Assembly (NCBI GenBank): GCA_020201035.1
Contig: JAIVHO010000037.1
Span: forward strand, 58,810-122,809
Direction of reading: 5' to 3'
DNA: 64,000 nucleotides
Source: Bacteroidales bacterium
GTDB taxonomy: Bacteria > Bacteroidota > Bacteroidia > Bacteroidales > VadinHA17
Position numbers and translations under genes: made by a program. The notes under the pieces are model-generated. The model saw only the letters and a list, made by a program, of their open reading frames with translations. It was not told the DNA's origin and searched no databases. Positions 19,987-29,489 of this stretch are shown in pieces. The number at the start of each line of letters is the position of its first letter. Position 1 is the first letter of the stretch.

Positions 19987-21513
19987 TCAGTTTGTACCTC
20001 CAACGGTGAGCTTCTTAACGAGTATTGAAGGAAGTCCGCATGTTACAGGCACCGTCTGGCCATCCTTCCCGCATGACCAGGTACTGTTATCTATAAGATA
20101 ATCATCAGCTGCCATTGTTATATCTGCAAGAGCCTGCGGGCCGTTTCCTATTATATTGATATCCTTTATGGGCTGAGTGAGTTTGCCCTTTTCAATCAGG
20201 TACCCTGACTTGGCAAAAAAGGTAAAATCTCCTGCGCCTATTTTCACCTCCCCGTTTGAAAACTGATCCACATATACTCCGTAATCAATATTATTAAATA
20301 TCTCTTCCCGGGTAAAGGGTCCGGCTTCCATATAGGTAGCTCTCATCCTGGGAAGGGGCATATTCCTGAAATCCTGTCTCCGGCCGTTACCGGTAGGATT
20401 AACACCGTAGTAAGCTGCGCTTATGCGATCATGTATATAGCTGTTGAGCACCCCGTCCTTGACCAGGTATGTTTTCTGCACCTCATTACCTTCGTCATCA
20501 ATGTTTAGGGACCCCCTGTTATTGAGAAGGGTTCCGTCATCAATTATATTGACAAAATCTGCTGCAACTTTTTTTCCCATCTTATCACTGAAAATGGAGG
20601 TTCCCTTTCTGTTGAAATCTGCCTCAAAAGTGTGCCCTATTGCTTCATGAAGGAGTATTCCCGATCCACCGGCGCCCATCACCACCGGCATCTCTCCGGC
20701 CCTGGGCTTTACCGCATCAAACAGCAGATTGGTATTATTCACAACCTCAGCCGATAGCTCATCTACGAGGCTTTCGCTAATCCATTCAAAACCGGTACGG
20801 AACGACCGTGACGAGTAGGAGTTTTCTATCTGACTTCCCTTCTGCATTATACAGACCACAGACATACTCACCAGAGGACGGTAGTCCCATGAAAGCATCC
20901 CTTCCGAATTATAAAACATTATTCGCGAAGTTTCATCATTAATGGAGGCACTCACCTTTACAACCTTGCTGTCAAGAGAGAATACCCTGTCATTGAGCAT
21001 TTGCAAAAAGGGCACCTTTTCACCCACAGACACATCTTCCCACCGCTTCTTCAGTTCATAAAAGGAGGCTGGCGCCTTCTCAGTTAATGGGCTGGCCGAA
21101 AAGGAGTTTCCGGACGAAGCTATATTGGCTGCCATCAGTGCGGCATCAGACATTGATTTCTCATTTACTGATTCCGAATAGGCGAAACCGGTCTGGTCAC
21201 CCTTCAGTACACGTATACCCACTCCGTAGTCAATATTGGAAAAAGCCCTGTTAACAGTACCATCCTGCAGGGCAAGTGCGTTTGATATTTTATGCTCAAA
21301 GAAAAGATCTGCATAATCTCCTCCCCGTGACATTGCTACCGAGACAATTTTTCTCAGTATTTCGGGTGTTACACCAAAGTGATCAAGATACTCTTTCACA
21401 TTTTCAGATATTACGGCACTGCTGCAGGAACCGGCGAGTGATGGCAGAAGCATTACACCGGCCACGGCAGAACTGCCTGTTTTAATAAACGTTCTCCTGT
21501 TAAGGTTCATCAT
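19987..21513 (-). CDS. TldD-family protein with twin-arginine/lipoprotein-like N-terminus
   Basis: N-terminus NLNRRTFIKTGSSAVAGVMLLPSLAGSC; HEAIGHTFEADF metal-binding motif. Confidence 0.88.
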   Translation of the reverse strand: MMNLNRRTFIKTGSSAVAGVMLLPSLAGSCSSAVISENVKEYLDHFGVTPEILRKIVSVAMSRGGDYADLFFEHKISNALALQDGTVNRAFSNIDYGVGIRVLKGDQTGFAYSESVNEKSMSDAALMAANIASSGNSFSASPLTEKAPASFYELKKRWEDVSVGEKVPFLQMLNDRVFSLDSKVVKVSASINDETSRIMFYNSEGMLSWDYRPLVSMSVVCIMQKGSQIENSYSSRSFRTGFEWISESLVDELSAEVVNNTNLLFDAVKPRAGEMPVVMGAGGSGILLHEAIGHTFEADFNRKGTSIFSDKMGKKVAADFVNIIDDGTLLNNRGSLNIDDEGNEVQKTYLVKDGVLNSYIHDRISAAYYGVNPTGNGRRQDFRNMPLPRMRATYMEAGPFTREEIFNNIDYGVYVDQFSNGEVKIGAGDFTFFAKSGYLIEKGKLTQPIKDINIIGNGPQALADITMAADDYLIDNSTWSCGKDGQTVPVTCGLPSILVKKLTVGGTN

Positions 21514-21721
21514 GGTTTCGGTTTGCAGGTTTAAACCGCAATATACAACTAAGTGATAACCTATAGATATTACTATTGCAACAGAATCTTTAAAATTAAC
21601 AATAAAAAGGAGGTTATTGTTTCCTGGCAGGATATGACTGGCTATATAACTCTGGCAGGCAGTTTCTGATTACTGCTTCTGAATGATTATCGCTGGCTCC
21701 GTACCAACTCTACTCTCTCTG

Positions 21722-21930
21722 CCAGGTCCCGCCCTTTAATGCCTGTGGGTGAACATTGATTCAGCCAGCGTGTGTCAGGTCAGCCCTTGAATGCCTGTGG
21801 GTGAATATTGATTCAGCCAGCGTGTGCCAGGTCAGCCCTTGAATGCCTGTGGGTGAATATTGATTCAGCCAGCGTGTGCCAGGTCAGCCCTTGAATGCCT
21901 GTGGGTGAATATTGATTCAGCCAGCGTGTG
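21722..21930 (-). repeat. Tandem repeat, 52-bp unit x4, overlapping 3' end of DUF134 gene
   Basis: Units 21722-21774 (53 bp), 21775-21826, 21827-21878, 21879-21930 near identical. Confidence 0.95.
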
Positions 21931-22195
21931 CCAGGATTGTTTTGCCTTCCACAAAAGCTCTTGCAATTGTCCTGAGGGCCCTGTTATAGATTCGTGTAAG
22001 TGTTGGCCGTGAGATATTCATAAAATCAGCTGCTTCCTCCTGAGAGAGGCCATCATATTCCACGAGCCTGAGGCTTTCATACTCCTCTATCTTAAGAAGA
22101 GCCTCTCCTGGTGTATATGTAGCTATTCCAAACGGCTTAAAACCCTCCATTCTGGGTGGTGATACCACCTTTCTCTCCTTACGCGGTCTTGCCAT
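21917..22195 (-). CDS. DUF134-family putative DNA-binding (HTH) protein
   Basis: MARPRKERKV...ESLRLVEYDGLSQEEAADFMNISRPTLTRIYNRALRTIA. Confidence 0.88.
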   Translation of the reverse strand: MARPRKERKVVSPPRMEGFKPFGIATYTPGEALLKIEEYESLRLVEYDGLSQEEAADFMNISRPTLTRIYNRALRTIARAFVEGKTILAHAG

Positions 22196-22424
22196 TTTCC
22201 TCTTTTTTCAGCAGGGCTCTAATATCGGGAAAAATATAGAAAAAAAATAAACCCGCTGAGAGTAGAAGCAATATTTTCCCTGCTAAACAGAAGGGCCCGC
22301 AGTAAAAATCATCACCCAGGCCAAAAAGACATGTAGTACAGCCGACAAACGCCATGATAAGATAATCTGCCATTATTATCAATGGCAGAACCACCAGCAG
22401 CTTAAACCAGAGCAATTTTTTCAT
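22179..22424 (-). CDS. Small Cys-rich membrane protein, operonic with DUF134
   Basis: 81-aa ORF, two TMs, VGCTTCLFGLGDDFYCGPFCLAGK; overlaps DUF134 start. Confidence 0.7.
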   Translation of the reverse strand: MKKLLWFKLLVVLPLIIMADYLIMAFVGCTTCLFGLGDDFYCGPFCLAGKILLLLSAGLFFFYIFPDIRALLKKEENGKTA

Positions 22425-22463
22425 AACCTCCCATTATCAGTTATATTTTGGTGATCAAAAGAT

Positions 22464-22481
22464 AATGAACCTGCGTTCATT
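22464..22481. promoter_or_regulatory. Candidate operator, inverted repeat AATGAAC-CTGC-GTTCATT
   Basis: Perfect 7-bp inverted repeat, 4-nt spacer, 40 bp upstream of the DUF134 operon start. Confidence 0.4.
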
Positions 22482-22523
22482 TACCAATTAAAACTGCAAC
22501 TAAACACGAGATTATGATTACAA

Positions 22524-22775
22524 TCAGCGAGAAAGATGATCCCGGTCACTATTATTTTCTTTCCCGATCAATGCAGGTATTCCGCCCCTGTCAAGTTCCA
22601 CCCTCACGTTATTATTGACACCCGAGAGGACTATTATTGTCCCGTTTTGCTTCAGCATTTTTACCGCGGACTTAAAATTTCGCATTTCGGTTGATTTCAT
22701 TACCTCTGAAAATTCCCTTGCGGAGCCAAAAAAGAAGGGACACCTGAGGGTATACCCCGGGCTATAAGGGTAAAG
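22524..22775 (-). pseudogene. Remnant of SulP-type anion transporter C-terminus (STAS domain)
   Basis: Minus-strand frame reads ...CPFFFGSAREFSEVMKSTEMRNFKSAVKMLKQNGTIIVLSGVNNNVRVELDRGGIPALIGKENNSDRDHLSR*, STAS-like (PFFFGAA..., ILSGVN..V...L...G....IG.EN); no transporter domain upstream. Confidence 0.55.
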
Positions 22776-22847
22776 AATTTGGGGGCGAATACTCTTTCCA
22801 TGTTACCTGATATCGGGATTTTTTATAATTGTTCTTCTTCTGGTTTG

Positions 22848-23582
22848 CTATCCAGCCTGGCGGGCCACCACACGATGATCCAGTGCAATGCTCAGGGACA
22901 TCATCCTTCGTATTGCAATTTGATTATCAACAACTACAGGCTTTTTTATCACCCCTCCCATAATAATCACAAATGCAACATCAGAAATAGGGAAAAGAGC
23001 CGGATAACCGGTTTCCAGCCCCAGAGTTCCTATATTGGATATCAAAAAGGAGCCGAAACTGTTGCGGGGAAGTCCTAGTCCCGGGACAGGGATACTCAGG
23101 TTAATGGTAATTATCCTTACCAGTCTGAATACCCACCCCCTGAATGGCCAGGGAATCAAAGTAATAATTCCCCCGGATTTCATTGTACTATTCTCCTTCC
23201 CTGTACGTTTCTCCCTGATCTTTTCCCTTAACAAATGTGCTGCCTCTGAAAGAGTAAGCCTGTCTGCCTGGTTCAGTCTTACGGAACTCATCCGTGATCC
23301 ATCCAGCAGTACACTCACCGTGGCATCAACCTGTTTACGCTGTATGACCCTTCCGCGCCGGATATAACAGTTCAGTTCCGGGACCTCTTCTCTAAGGGCT
23401 CTTGCAACAACGAGGGTAAAAAAATGGGTAAGAGTAACTTTCTCTCCCTCTCTTCTCTTTCCGGCAATATAATCCTCCAGACCGGTAACATCTATCTCCA
23501 CCGCTCCAAATATCTTCGAATCTGAAGGTTTGCGGTAGATTGAAGATGCAATCTTCCTCCATTCAGTGTTTAGGTTATCCAT
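22848..23582 (-). CDS. Standalone 2-oxoacid dehydrogenase E2 / CAT-like acyltransferase domain, probably C-terminally truncated
   Basis: FLISNIGTLGLETGYPALFPISDVAFVIIMGG...IRRMMSLSIALDHRVVARQAG*; DHRxxDG motif ends prematurely. Confidence 0.7.
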   Translation of the reverse strand: MDNLNTEWRKIASSIYRKPSDSKIFGAVEIDVTGLEDYIAGKRREGEKVTLTHFFTLVVARALREEVPELNCYIRRGRVIQRKQVDATVSVLLDGSRMSSVRLNQADRLTLSEAAHLLREKIREKRTGKENSTMKSGGIITLIPWPFRGWVFRLVRIITINLSIPVPGLGLPRNSFGSFLISNIGTLGLETGYPALFPISDVAFVIIMGGVIKKPVVVDNQIAIRRMMSLSIALDHRVVARQAG

Positions 23583-23776
23583 CCTATAAAAGTAACAATT
23601 GCTTATATTTTTAATGACGGCGTTATCAGAAATATTATCTGCTGACCTGCCCCGCTATTGGTTACATCACACCAGGGCCTTAACTGCACGTTATTCCTTG
23701 CTGATAAATCCGAAGGATATTTATTTTATCACCTTCTCACCAAAATTTACTATTTTGCGCCTCCAAATTATTTATC

Positions 23777-24385
23777 ATGTCAGTAAAAAACAGATCTATT
23801 CTGCTTATCCTCTTTATCCTGTTTGCTGATCAGGCTCTGAAGATATGGATTAAGACATCCTTTACCATTGGAGAGGAAATACATCTCCTGGGAGACTGGT
23901 TTATCCTCCATTTTATTGAAAATAACGGAATGGCATTCGGCATGGAGTTTGGCGGGGAGACCGGTAAAGTTATACTGAGTCTCTTCAGAATTGTGGCATC
24001 TGTTGCCATAGGATGGTATATACTGCACCTTATAAAACAGAAAGCTCCGGCCGGACTAATACTTGCAGTAAGCGCAATATTTGCCGGAGCGGTTGGTAAC
24101 ATTATTGACAGCCTCTTCTACGGCATGATATTTACTGAAAGCTGGTTTGAACCTGCGGTAATGTTTCCCCCCGAAGGCGGCTATTCAGGGTTTCTTCACG
24201 GCAGGGTGGTGGATATGCTCTATTTCCCTGTTATTGACGGGGCATGGCCATCATGGGTGCCCTTTAAAGGAGGAGAGTCCTTCCTGTTTTTCAGACCGGT
24301 ATTTAATCTGGCCGATACGGCTGTTACCACCGGCGTTTTCACAATTATTCTCTTTCAGCGGAGATTTTTCAAGGACCTTGACTAA
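23777..24385 (+). CDS. lspA: Lipoprotein signal peptidase (signal peptidase II)
   Basis: FADQALKIWIKT, IENNGMAFGM, GAVGNIIDSLFYG, VFNLADTAVTTG. Confidence 0.92.
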   Translation: MSVKNRSILLILFILFADQALKIWIKTSFTIGEEIHLLGDWFILHFIENNGMAFGMEFGGETGKVILSLFRIVASVAIGWYILHLIKQKAPAGLILAVSAIFAGAVGNIIDSLFYGMIFTESWFEPAVMFPPEGGYSGFLHGRVVDMLYFPVIDGAWPSWVPFKGGESFLFFRPVFNLADTAVTTGVFTIILFQRRFFKDLD

Positions 24386-24388
24386 TTA

Positions 24389-24688
24389 CTATTTACACAT
24401 ACTGACACAGTTGATGATATTCTTAAGGTTCTCATGCTTAAGAGAGTAAAAGGTATTCTTTCCTTCGCGTCTTGAAATCAGCACACCCTTATCCTTCAAA
24501 ATACCAAGGTGATGAGATGTGGTTGATTGTTCTATTCCAAGATTTTCATGCAGCTCTGTCACGGTGAGTTCCTGTCCCTCTTCCAGCAGTCCAATAATAG
24601 CTATTCGCATCGGGTGAGCAATAGCTTTCAGCATATTGGCAGCTCTTTCAAACTGTCCCGGATCAATTGTATTAACTCCCATCTTCAA
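24389..24688 (-). CDS. ArsR/SmtB-family transcriptional regulator
   Basis: LKAIAHPMRIAIIGLLEEGQELTVTELHENLGIEQSTTSHHLGILKDKGVL winged HTH. Confidence 0.88.
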   Translation of the reverse strand: MKMGVNTIDPGQFERAANMLKAIAHPMRIAIIGLLEEGQELTVTELHENLGIEQSTTSHHLGILKDKGVLISRREGKNTFYSLKHENLKNIINCVSMCK

Positions 24689-24819
24689 AATTATTTAATT
24701 ATCTGATCAAATTGATGTTGCAAATATATATAAATATGTTAATATGTTAAATGCATTATTTGCTAAATTGAGCAGCCAGTAAATATTATTTATATATTTG
24801 AAGCTGTTAAGCTGAGAAT

Positions 24820-25794
24820 ATGTCAAAACTTCGTTCCATCCGCAGGCCTGTTGAAGAAGAGATGCAAAGGTTTGAAGGCTATTTCAACGATACCCTCAAA
24901 AGCGATGTTCCTCTTCTCAGGATAATTTTAAACTATATTCTTCGGCGCAAGGGAAAACAGATGCGGCCGTTACTGGTATTTATATCAGCAGGTATGAACG
25001 GAACCATTAATGAATCAACCTTCGTAGCCGCTACCCTGATTGAGCTTCTTCATACAGCAACACTTGTTCATGATGATGTTGTTGATGACAGCCATGAACG
25101 AAGAGGTGCGCTCTCCATCAATGCATTATGGAACTCCAAGATTGCAGTTCTTACCGGGGATTACATGCTATCCCAGGGTTTGCTGATCAGTGTGCGAAAA
25201 AACCGCTTTGACCTGCTGGAGCTGGTCAGCGAGGCCGTTCAGTCTATGAGTGAAGGAGAGTTGCTTCAGCTTCAGAAATCACGTAAGCTCAATATTACGG
25301 AAGAGGTATACTTCGAAATTATCAGGATGAAGACAGCTTCTCTGATTGCAGCCTGTACAGCATGTGGCACATCATCTGTAACCGATGATCCTGAACAGAT
25401 CAGAATTATGAAGGATCTGGGAGAAAATATTGGCATTGCTTTCCAGATACGGGATGATCTTCTTGACTATACCGGAAACGGACTGACAGGTAAGCCGGGA
25501 GGGAATGATATCAGGGAGAAAAAAATTACCTTACCTCTGATTCACGCGCTGCAACAGGTATCTTCAACCGAACGACGGCGTATAATGTCAATTTTAAAAC
25601 AGAAACGTAAGTCGGGGCGGGAGGTAAATTCCGTAATAAGTTTTGTTAAGGATAACAACGGACTCTCCTACGCTGAAACAATGATGGAAAAATATCATGA
25701 CAAAGCTCTTGCAATCCTGGATACCTTTCCGGATTCTGATTACAGGGATTCAATGGGTGAATTTATAAATTTTACAACATTGCGTAATAAATAG
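24820..25794 (+). CDS. Polyprenyl (octaprenyl-type) diphosphate synthase
   Basis: LLHTATLVHDDVVDDSHERRG and FQIRDDLLDYTG (DDxxD motifs). Confidence 0.93.
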   Translation: MSKLRSIRRPVEEEMQRFEGYFNDTLKSDVPLLRIILNYILRRKGKQMRPLLVFISAGMNGTINESTFVAATLIELLHTATLVHDDVVDDSHERRGALSINALWNSKIAVLTGDYMLSQGLLISVRKNRFDLLELVSEAVQSMSEGELLQLQKSRKLNITEEVYFEIIRMKTASLIAACTACGTSSVTDDPEQIRIMKDLGENIGIAFQIRDDLLDYTGNGLTGKPGGNDIREKKITLPLIHALQQVSSTERRRIMSILKQKRKSGREVNSVISFVKDNNGLSYAETMMEKYHDKALAILDTFPDSDYRDSMGEFINFTTLRNK

Positions 25795-25890
25795 CAATTA
25801 AACAAAACCGGTTTTATTTTATGCAGCCATCCAATCAATTAACAAGAGCTGCGTTATTGCCCGGAAAAGATGAATTAACCCAAATTAAAC

Positions 25891-27294
25891 TTGAAACAAT
25901 TATCTATGAGAAAACTGATTATTTTCGGAGTCATACTTGCTCTGGCAGCATGCAGTACTGATAATTCCAAAAAGGAATCTCTCCTGTCAGGGACAGTATT
26001 GAACAGTAATGAAGGTTTTGTACTGTTATCAATGGCAGGTAAAACAGACACTATTCCCCTTAACGAAGCCGGCAGTTTCAGCCATACATTTTTGATGGAA
26101 GATGCCTCAAAAGCCATCCTCAGCACAGAACGCAAATATGTAATCACATGGATGGAACCCGGCAGCACTCTTAACGTCTCCTTTGATGTAAGTGATCCTG
26201 AAGCAACACGGTCCTTAACAGGAGATACACAGGCGGAGTCGGAATACAGTAATAAAATTGATAAGGTCAGCAGGGAATTAAACCAATCGGTTCGAGAGAC
26301 ATACAAACTGGAACCCGAAGCATTCAGGGCAAGCATCCTTGCCGACAGGCAAAAAAAGGAGGATATGCTGAATAACCTGATATCCGGGAACCCTGATATC
26401 AGTCAGAGATTTATTGAAGATGAAAAAACGGCCTATGAATTCTCATACTACTCATTGCTTATAAGCTACGAGCAGGCCCATAAATACTATGCCGGTGTTG
26501 ATACGGTTGATTTACCAGCAGACTGGTATTCATTTATGAATGATGTTGATGTTAATAATGAAGCTTACCTTGACATCCCGGAAAGTGCAAACGTTATTTC
26601 GTCCATCATCAACAAAAAGATAAATGAATCGTCAGAGCTGGGTGACGACGCCTGGGGAACGGAAGCGCTTCTTGAGGAGCAGTTTAACTGGATAGAAGCC
26701 AATATTACCAATCCGGTAGTCGCAGATCATTTTATGAATTCCTTTATTTCAGGCATTCTTGATTTTAATGGTCCGGCCGGCATTGAAGAGTATATTGACA
26801 GGTACTATCAGATATCAGTAAACGAGGATAAAAAAACTGCTCTTGCATCTGCTGTAGCTGAATGGGAACCGATAATGCCGGGAATGGATGCTCCGGTATT
26901 TAACCTTCCCGACCTTGAAGGGAATATGGTGTCCCTTAAGGATTTTGCCGGCAAATATGTATATATTGATTTCTGGGCAACATGGTGTGGACCCTGCAAG
27001 ATTGAAATTCCTGTACTTGGTCAGCTTGCAACAGATTATGCAGATAAAAATATTGAAATCATCAGTATTTCTGTTGACCGCGACAAGCAGGCATGGATTG
27101 ATATGGTTACAGAGGATAAACCCAACTGGATGCAGCTACATGACGGAGTAAATCTGAATGATGAATACCTTGTTAAGTTTATACCCACATTTGTGCTGAT
27201 TGACCGTAATGGTAAAATTCTGGATCCGCGGGCACCAAGACCATCTTCCGGAGAAGAACTGACCAATCTGTTTAATTCACTTGAAGGAATCTAA
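25891..27294 (+). CDS. TlpA-like thioredoxin-fold lipoprotein
   Basis: Lipobox LALAAC; FWATWCGPCKIEIPVLGQL. Confidence 0.88.
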   Translation: MKQLSMRKLIIFGVILALAACSTDNSKKESLLSGTVLNSNEGFVLLSMAGKTDTIPLNEAGSFSHTFLMEDASKAILSTERKYVITWMEPGSTLNVSFDVSDPEATRSLTGDTQAESEYSNKIDKVSRELNQSVRETYKLEPEAFRASILADRQKKEDMLNNLISGNPDISQRFIEDEKTAYEFSYYSLLISYEQAHKYYAGVDTVDLPADWYSFMNDVDVNNEAYLDIPESANVISSIINKKINESSELGDDAWGTEALLEEQFNWIEANITNPVVADHFMNSFISGILDFNGPAGIEEYIDRYYQISVNEDKKTALASAVAEWEPIMPGMDAPVFNLPDLEGNMVSLKDFAGKYVYIDFWATWCGPCKIEIPVLGQLATDYADKNIEIISISVDRDKQAWIDMVTEDKPNWMQLHDGVNLNDEYLVKFIPTFVLIDRNGKILDPRAPRPSSGEELTNLFNSLEGI

Positions 27295-27312
27295 GAATAA
27301 TTTCAGAACACT

Positions 27313-27349
27313 AATAGAAAAGGGCAGGAAATTCCTGCCCTTTTCTATT
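27313..27349. terminator. Intrinsic terminator, 18-bp perfect stem
   Basis: AATAGAAAAGGGCAGGAA-a-TTCCTGCCCTTTTCTATT downstream of TlpA-like gene. Confidence 0.85.
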
Positions 27350-27525
27350 CTAACGTTTAGCCATGGTTTTCCGGCTTCCTGACACCTGTTCTGAACACAA
27401 TATCCTGTACATTACCAGGGATCAGATAAAAATATTAAACTCTGATTAAGTCTATAGTTAACCTGACACCAGATATGTGTCTGTCTATGTGCTTGTTAAT
27501 TTATTTTTAGAAGGTGTCGTTAAAA

Positions 27526-29331
27526 TTACGTTCCACCAAATTTCCGAAGCTGTTTAAGCAGTTTTTCCGATCTGGAGCGACCAATAAGGTCTGCAATCTT
27601 TTCAGGAGGTGCTGCGGCAATCTTTTCAAGGGATCCAAACTCTTTTAGCAACTTCTCCCTTGTAACCGGACCAATCCCCTTAATTTGATCAAGCATCGAT
27701 CTCTTCATTGACAAGGAACGCTGATTGCGGTGAAATGAAATTCCAAAACGATGAGCTTCATTACGGGCGTTCTGAATAATCTTCAGCGAAACCGAGTTCT
27801 TATCTATATAGAGTGGAACCGGATCATCCGGAAAATAGATCTGTTCAAGCCTCTTTGCTATTCCAACAAGAGAAACCCTGCCCCTTATCCCAAGCCTGTC
27901 AAAACTTTTCAAGGCGGAAGAGAGCTGTCCCTTTCCACCGTCAACAATAACGAGTTGTGGCAGTTTTTCGTCCTCATCCAGTAAACGCCGGTACCTCCTG
28001 AATACCACTTCCTCCATGCTTGCGTAGTCATCCGGCCCCGTTACCATTTTTATCTTATAGTGTCTGTATTCACCCCGGGATGGTTTTCCATTACGGAATA
28101 CCACACATGCTGCAACCGGGTTGTCTCCCTGAATGTTAGAATTATCAAAACATTCTATATGCACAGGAATTTCAGGAAGCCTTAAATCATTTTGCACTTT
28201 TTTAAGAATTTCAACTCCACGGTCCTCCTCCCGTCTGTTTAACCTCTGCTTTTGTCTTGACAAACGGTAATGGACAGCATTTCGTTCTGCAAGTTCCAGC
28301 AGTCTCAGTTTATCGCCGCGCACCGGGAGAGTATACTTGATCCTATCGTCCTGTATATCAGGTCTTAAAGGAACAATGATTTCACGGGCATCACTCCTGT
28401 ACCTTTCACGCATCACGCTGATTGCCAGCGCTATAACATCCTCCAGAGATTCCTCTATCCTTCTCCTGAATTCCACACTGTATGCCTGCACAACCGCTCC
28501 CCTCACAACTCTCATATAATGAATAAACACCTTCTCATCCTCTTCGCTGTAGGCCAATACATCTACATCCCTGACAGCAGGGCCAACAATAGCTGACTTA
28601 CTCTGGTAGTTCTCAAGTACAGCAATTTTTTCCTTTACGGCCTGGGCCGCCTCAAACAGCAAATTATCCGCCAGAGATTTCATTACCCCTTTAAGATGAT
28701 GAGCTACATTATGAATATTCCCTTTAAGTATCTCTTCAACCTGAGCAACAGCAAGATTATACTCTTCCTCCTTCTGTTTCCCTACACATGGCGCAAGACA
28801 ATTTCCCAAATGAAACTCCAGGCACACCCTGTATTTTGACTCCCTTATCTTTTCCGGAGCCAGATTATAACCACAGGTCCGCAGTTTATAGAGCTTTCTT
28901 ACCAGTTGCAGAAGTGTTCTGGCCATGAAAGCAGATGTATATGGACCATAGTAACGTGATCCATCAGCCACAATATTCCGGGTTATAAATACCCTTGGAA
29001 AATTTTCATTCTTTACGCAAATCCACGGAAAGGATTTGTCATCCTTCATCAGCACATTATATCTGGGCTGATACTCCTTGATAAAATTATTTTCGAGCAG
29101 AAGTGCATCCGATTCGCTCCCCACAACAATATGTCTGATCTCATTTATACGTGCAACCATTACCCGGGTCTTTCCTTCCACCATATTGCTGAAATAGCTT
29201 AAGACCCTCTTTTTCAGATTCTTTGCCTTGCCTACATAAATTATATTTTCACCTGAATCAACAAAAATATAGATTCCGGGGAGACCGGGAAGCAGAAGCG
29301 CCTGTTCTCTTAAAGATTCTCTTTCCTTCAT
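27526..29331 (-). CDS. uvrC: UvrABC system protein C
   Basis: GIY-YIG (PGIYIFVDSGENIIYVGKAKNLKKRV), ECFDNSNIQGDNPVAACVVF, HhH; ATG 29331 preferred over track TTG 29406. Confidence 0.95.
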   Translation of the reverse strand: MKERESLREQALLLPGLPGIYIFVDSGENIIYVGKAKNLKKRVLSYFSNMVEGKTRVMVARINEIRHIVVGSESDALLLENNFIKEYQPRYNVLMKDDKSFPWICVKNENFPRVFITRNIVADGSRYYGPYTSAFMARTLLQLVRKLYKLRTCGYNLAPEKIRESKYRVCLEFHLGNCLAPCVGKQKEEEYNLAVAQVEEILKGNIHNVAHHLKGVMKSLADNLLFEAAQAVKEKIAVLENYQSKSAIVGPAVRDVDVLAYSEEDEKVFIHYMRVVRGAVVQAYSVEFRRRIEESLEDVIALAISVMRERYRSDAREIIVPLRPDIQDDRIKYTLPVRGDKLRLLELAERNAVHYRLSRQKQRLNRREEDRGVEILKKVQNDLRLPEIPVHIECFDNSNIQGDNPVAACVVFRNGKPSRGEYRHYKIKMVTGPDDYASMEEVVFRRYRRLLDEDEKLPQLVIVDGGKGQLSSALKSFDRLGIRGRVSLVGIAKRLEQIYFPDDPVPLYIDKNSVSLKIIQNARNEAHRFGISFHRNQRSLSMKRSMLDQIKGIGPVTREKLLKEFGSLEKIAAAPPEKIADLIGRSRSEKLLKQLRKFGGT

Positions 29332-29392
29332 TAATACGACATTATACCCCTTTTGGAATAGAGGCACCATTATCCTGAAGAGTGACGGTGCA

Positions 29393-29474
29393 ATCCCAAA
29401 GGACAACTATCCCAAAGGACAACTATCCTAAAGGACAACCATCCCAAAGGGACAACCATCCCAAAGGGACAACT
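29393..29474 (+). repeat. Short tandem repeat, 16/17-bp unit x5 (ATCCCAAAGGGACAACY)
   Basis: Units of 16,16,16,17,17 bp between uvrC 5' end and ade 3' end. Confidence 0.9.
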
Positions 29475-29489
29475 GGTATATTAAAAATA

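Noticed and set aside
21722-21930. Possible CRISPR-like array
   Set aside because: Head-to-tail tandem units with no unique spacers; it is a minisatellite. The same applies to 2543-2645 and 29393-29474.
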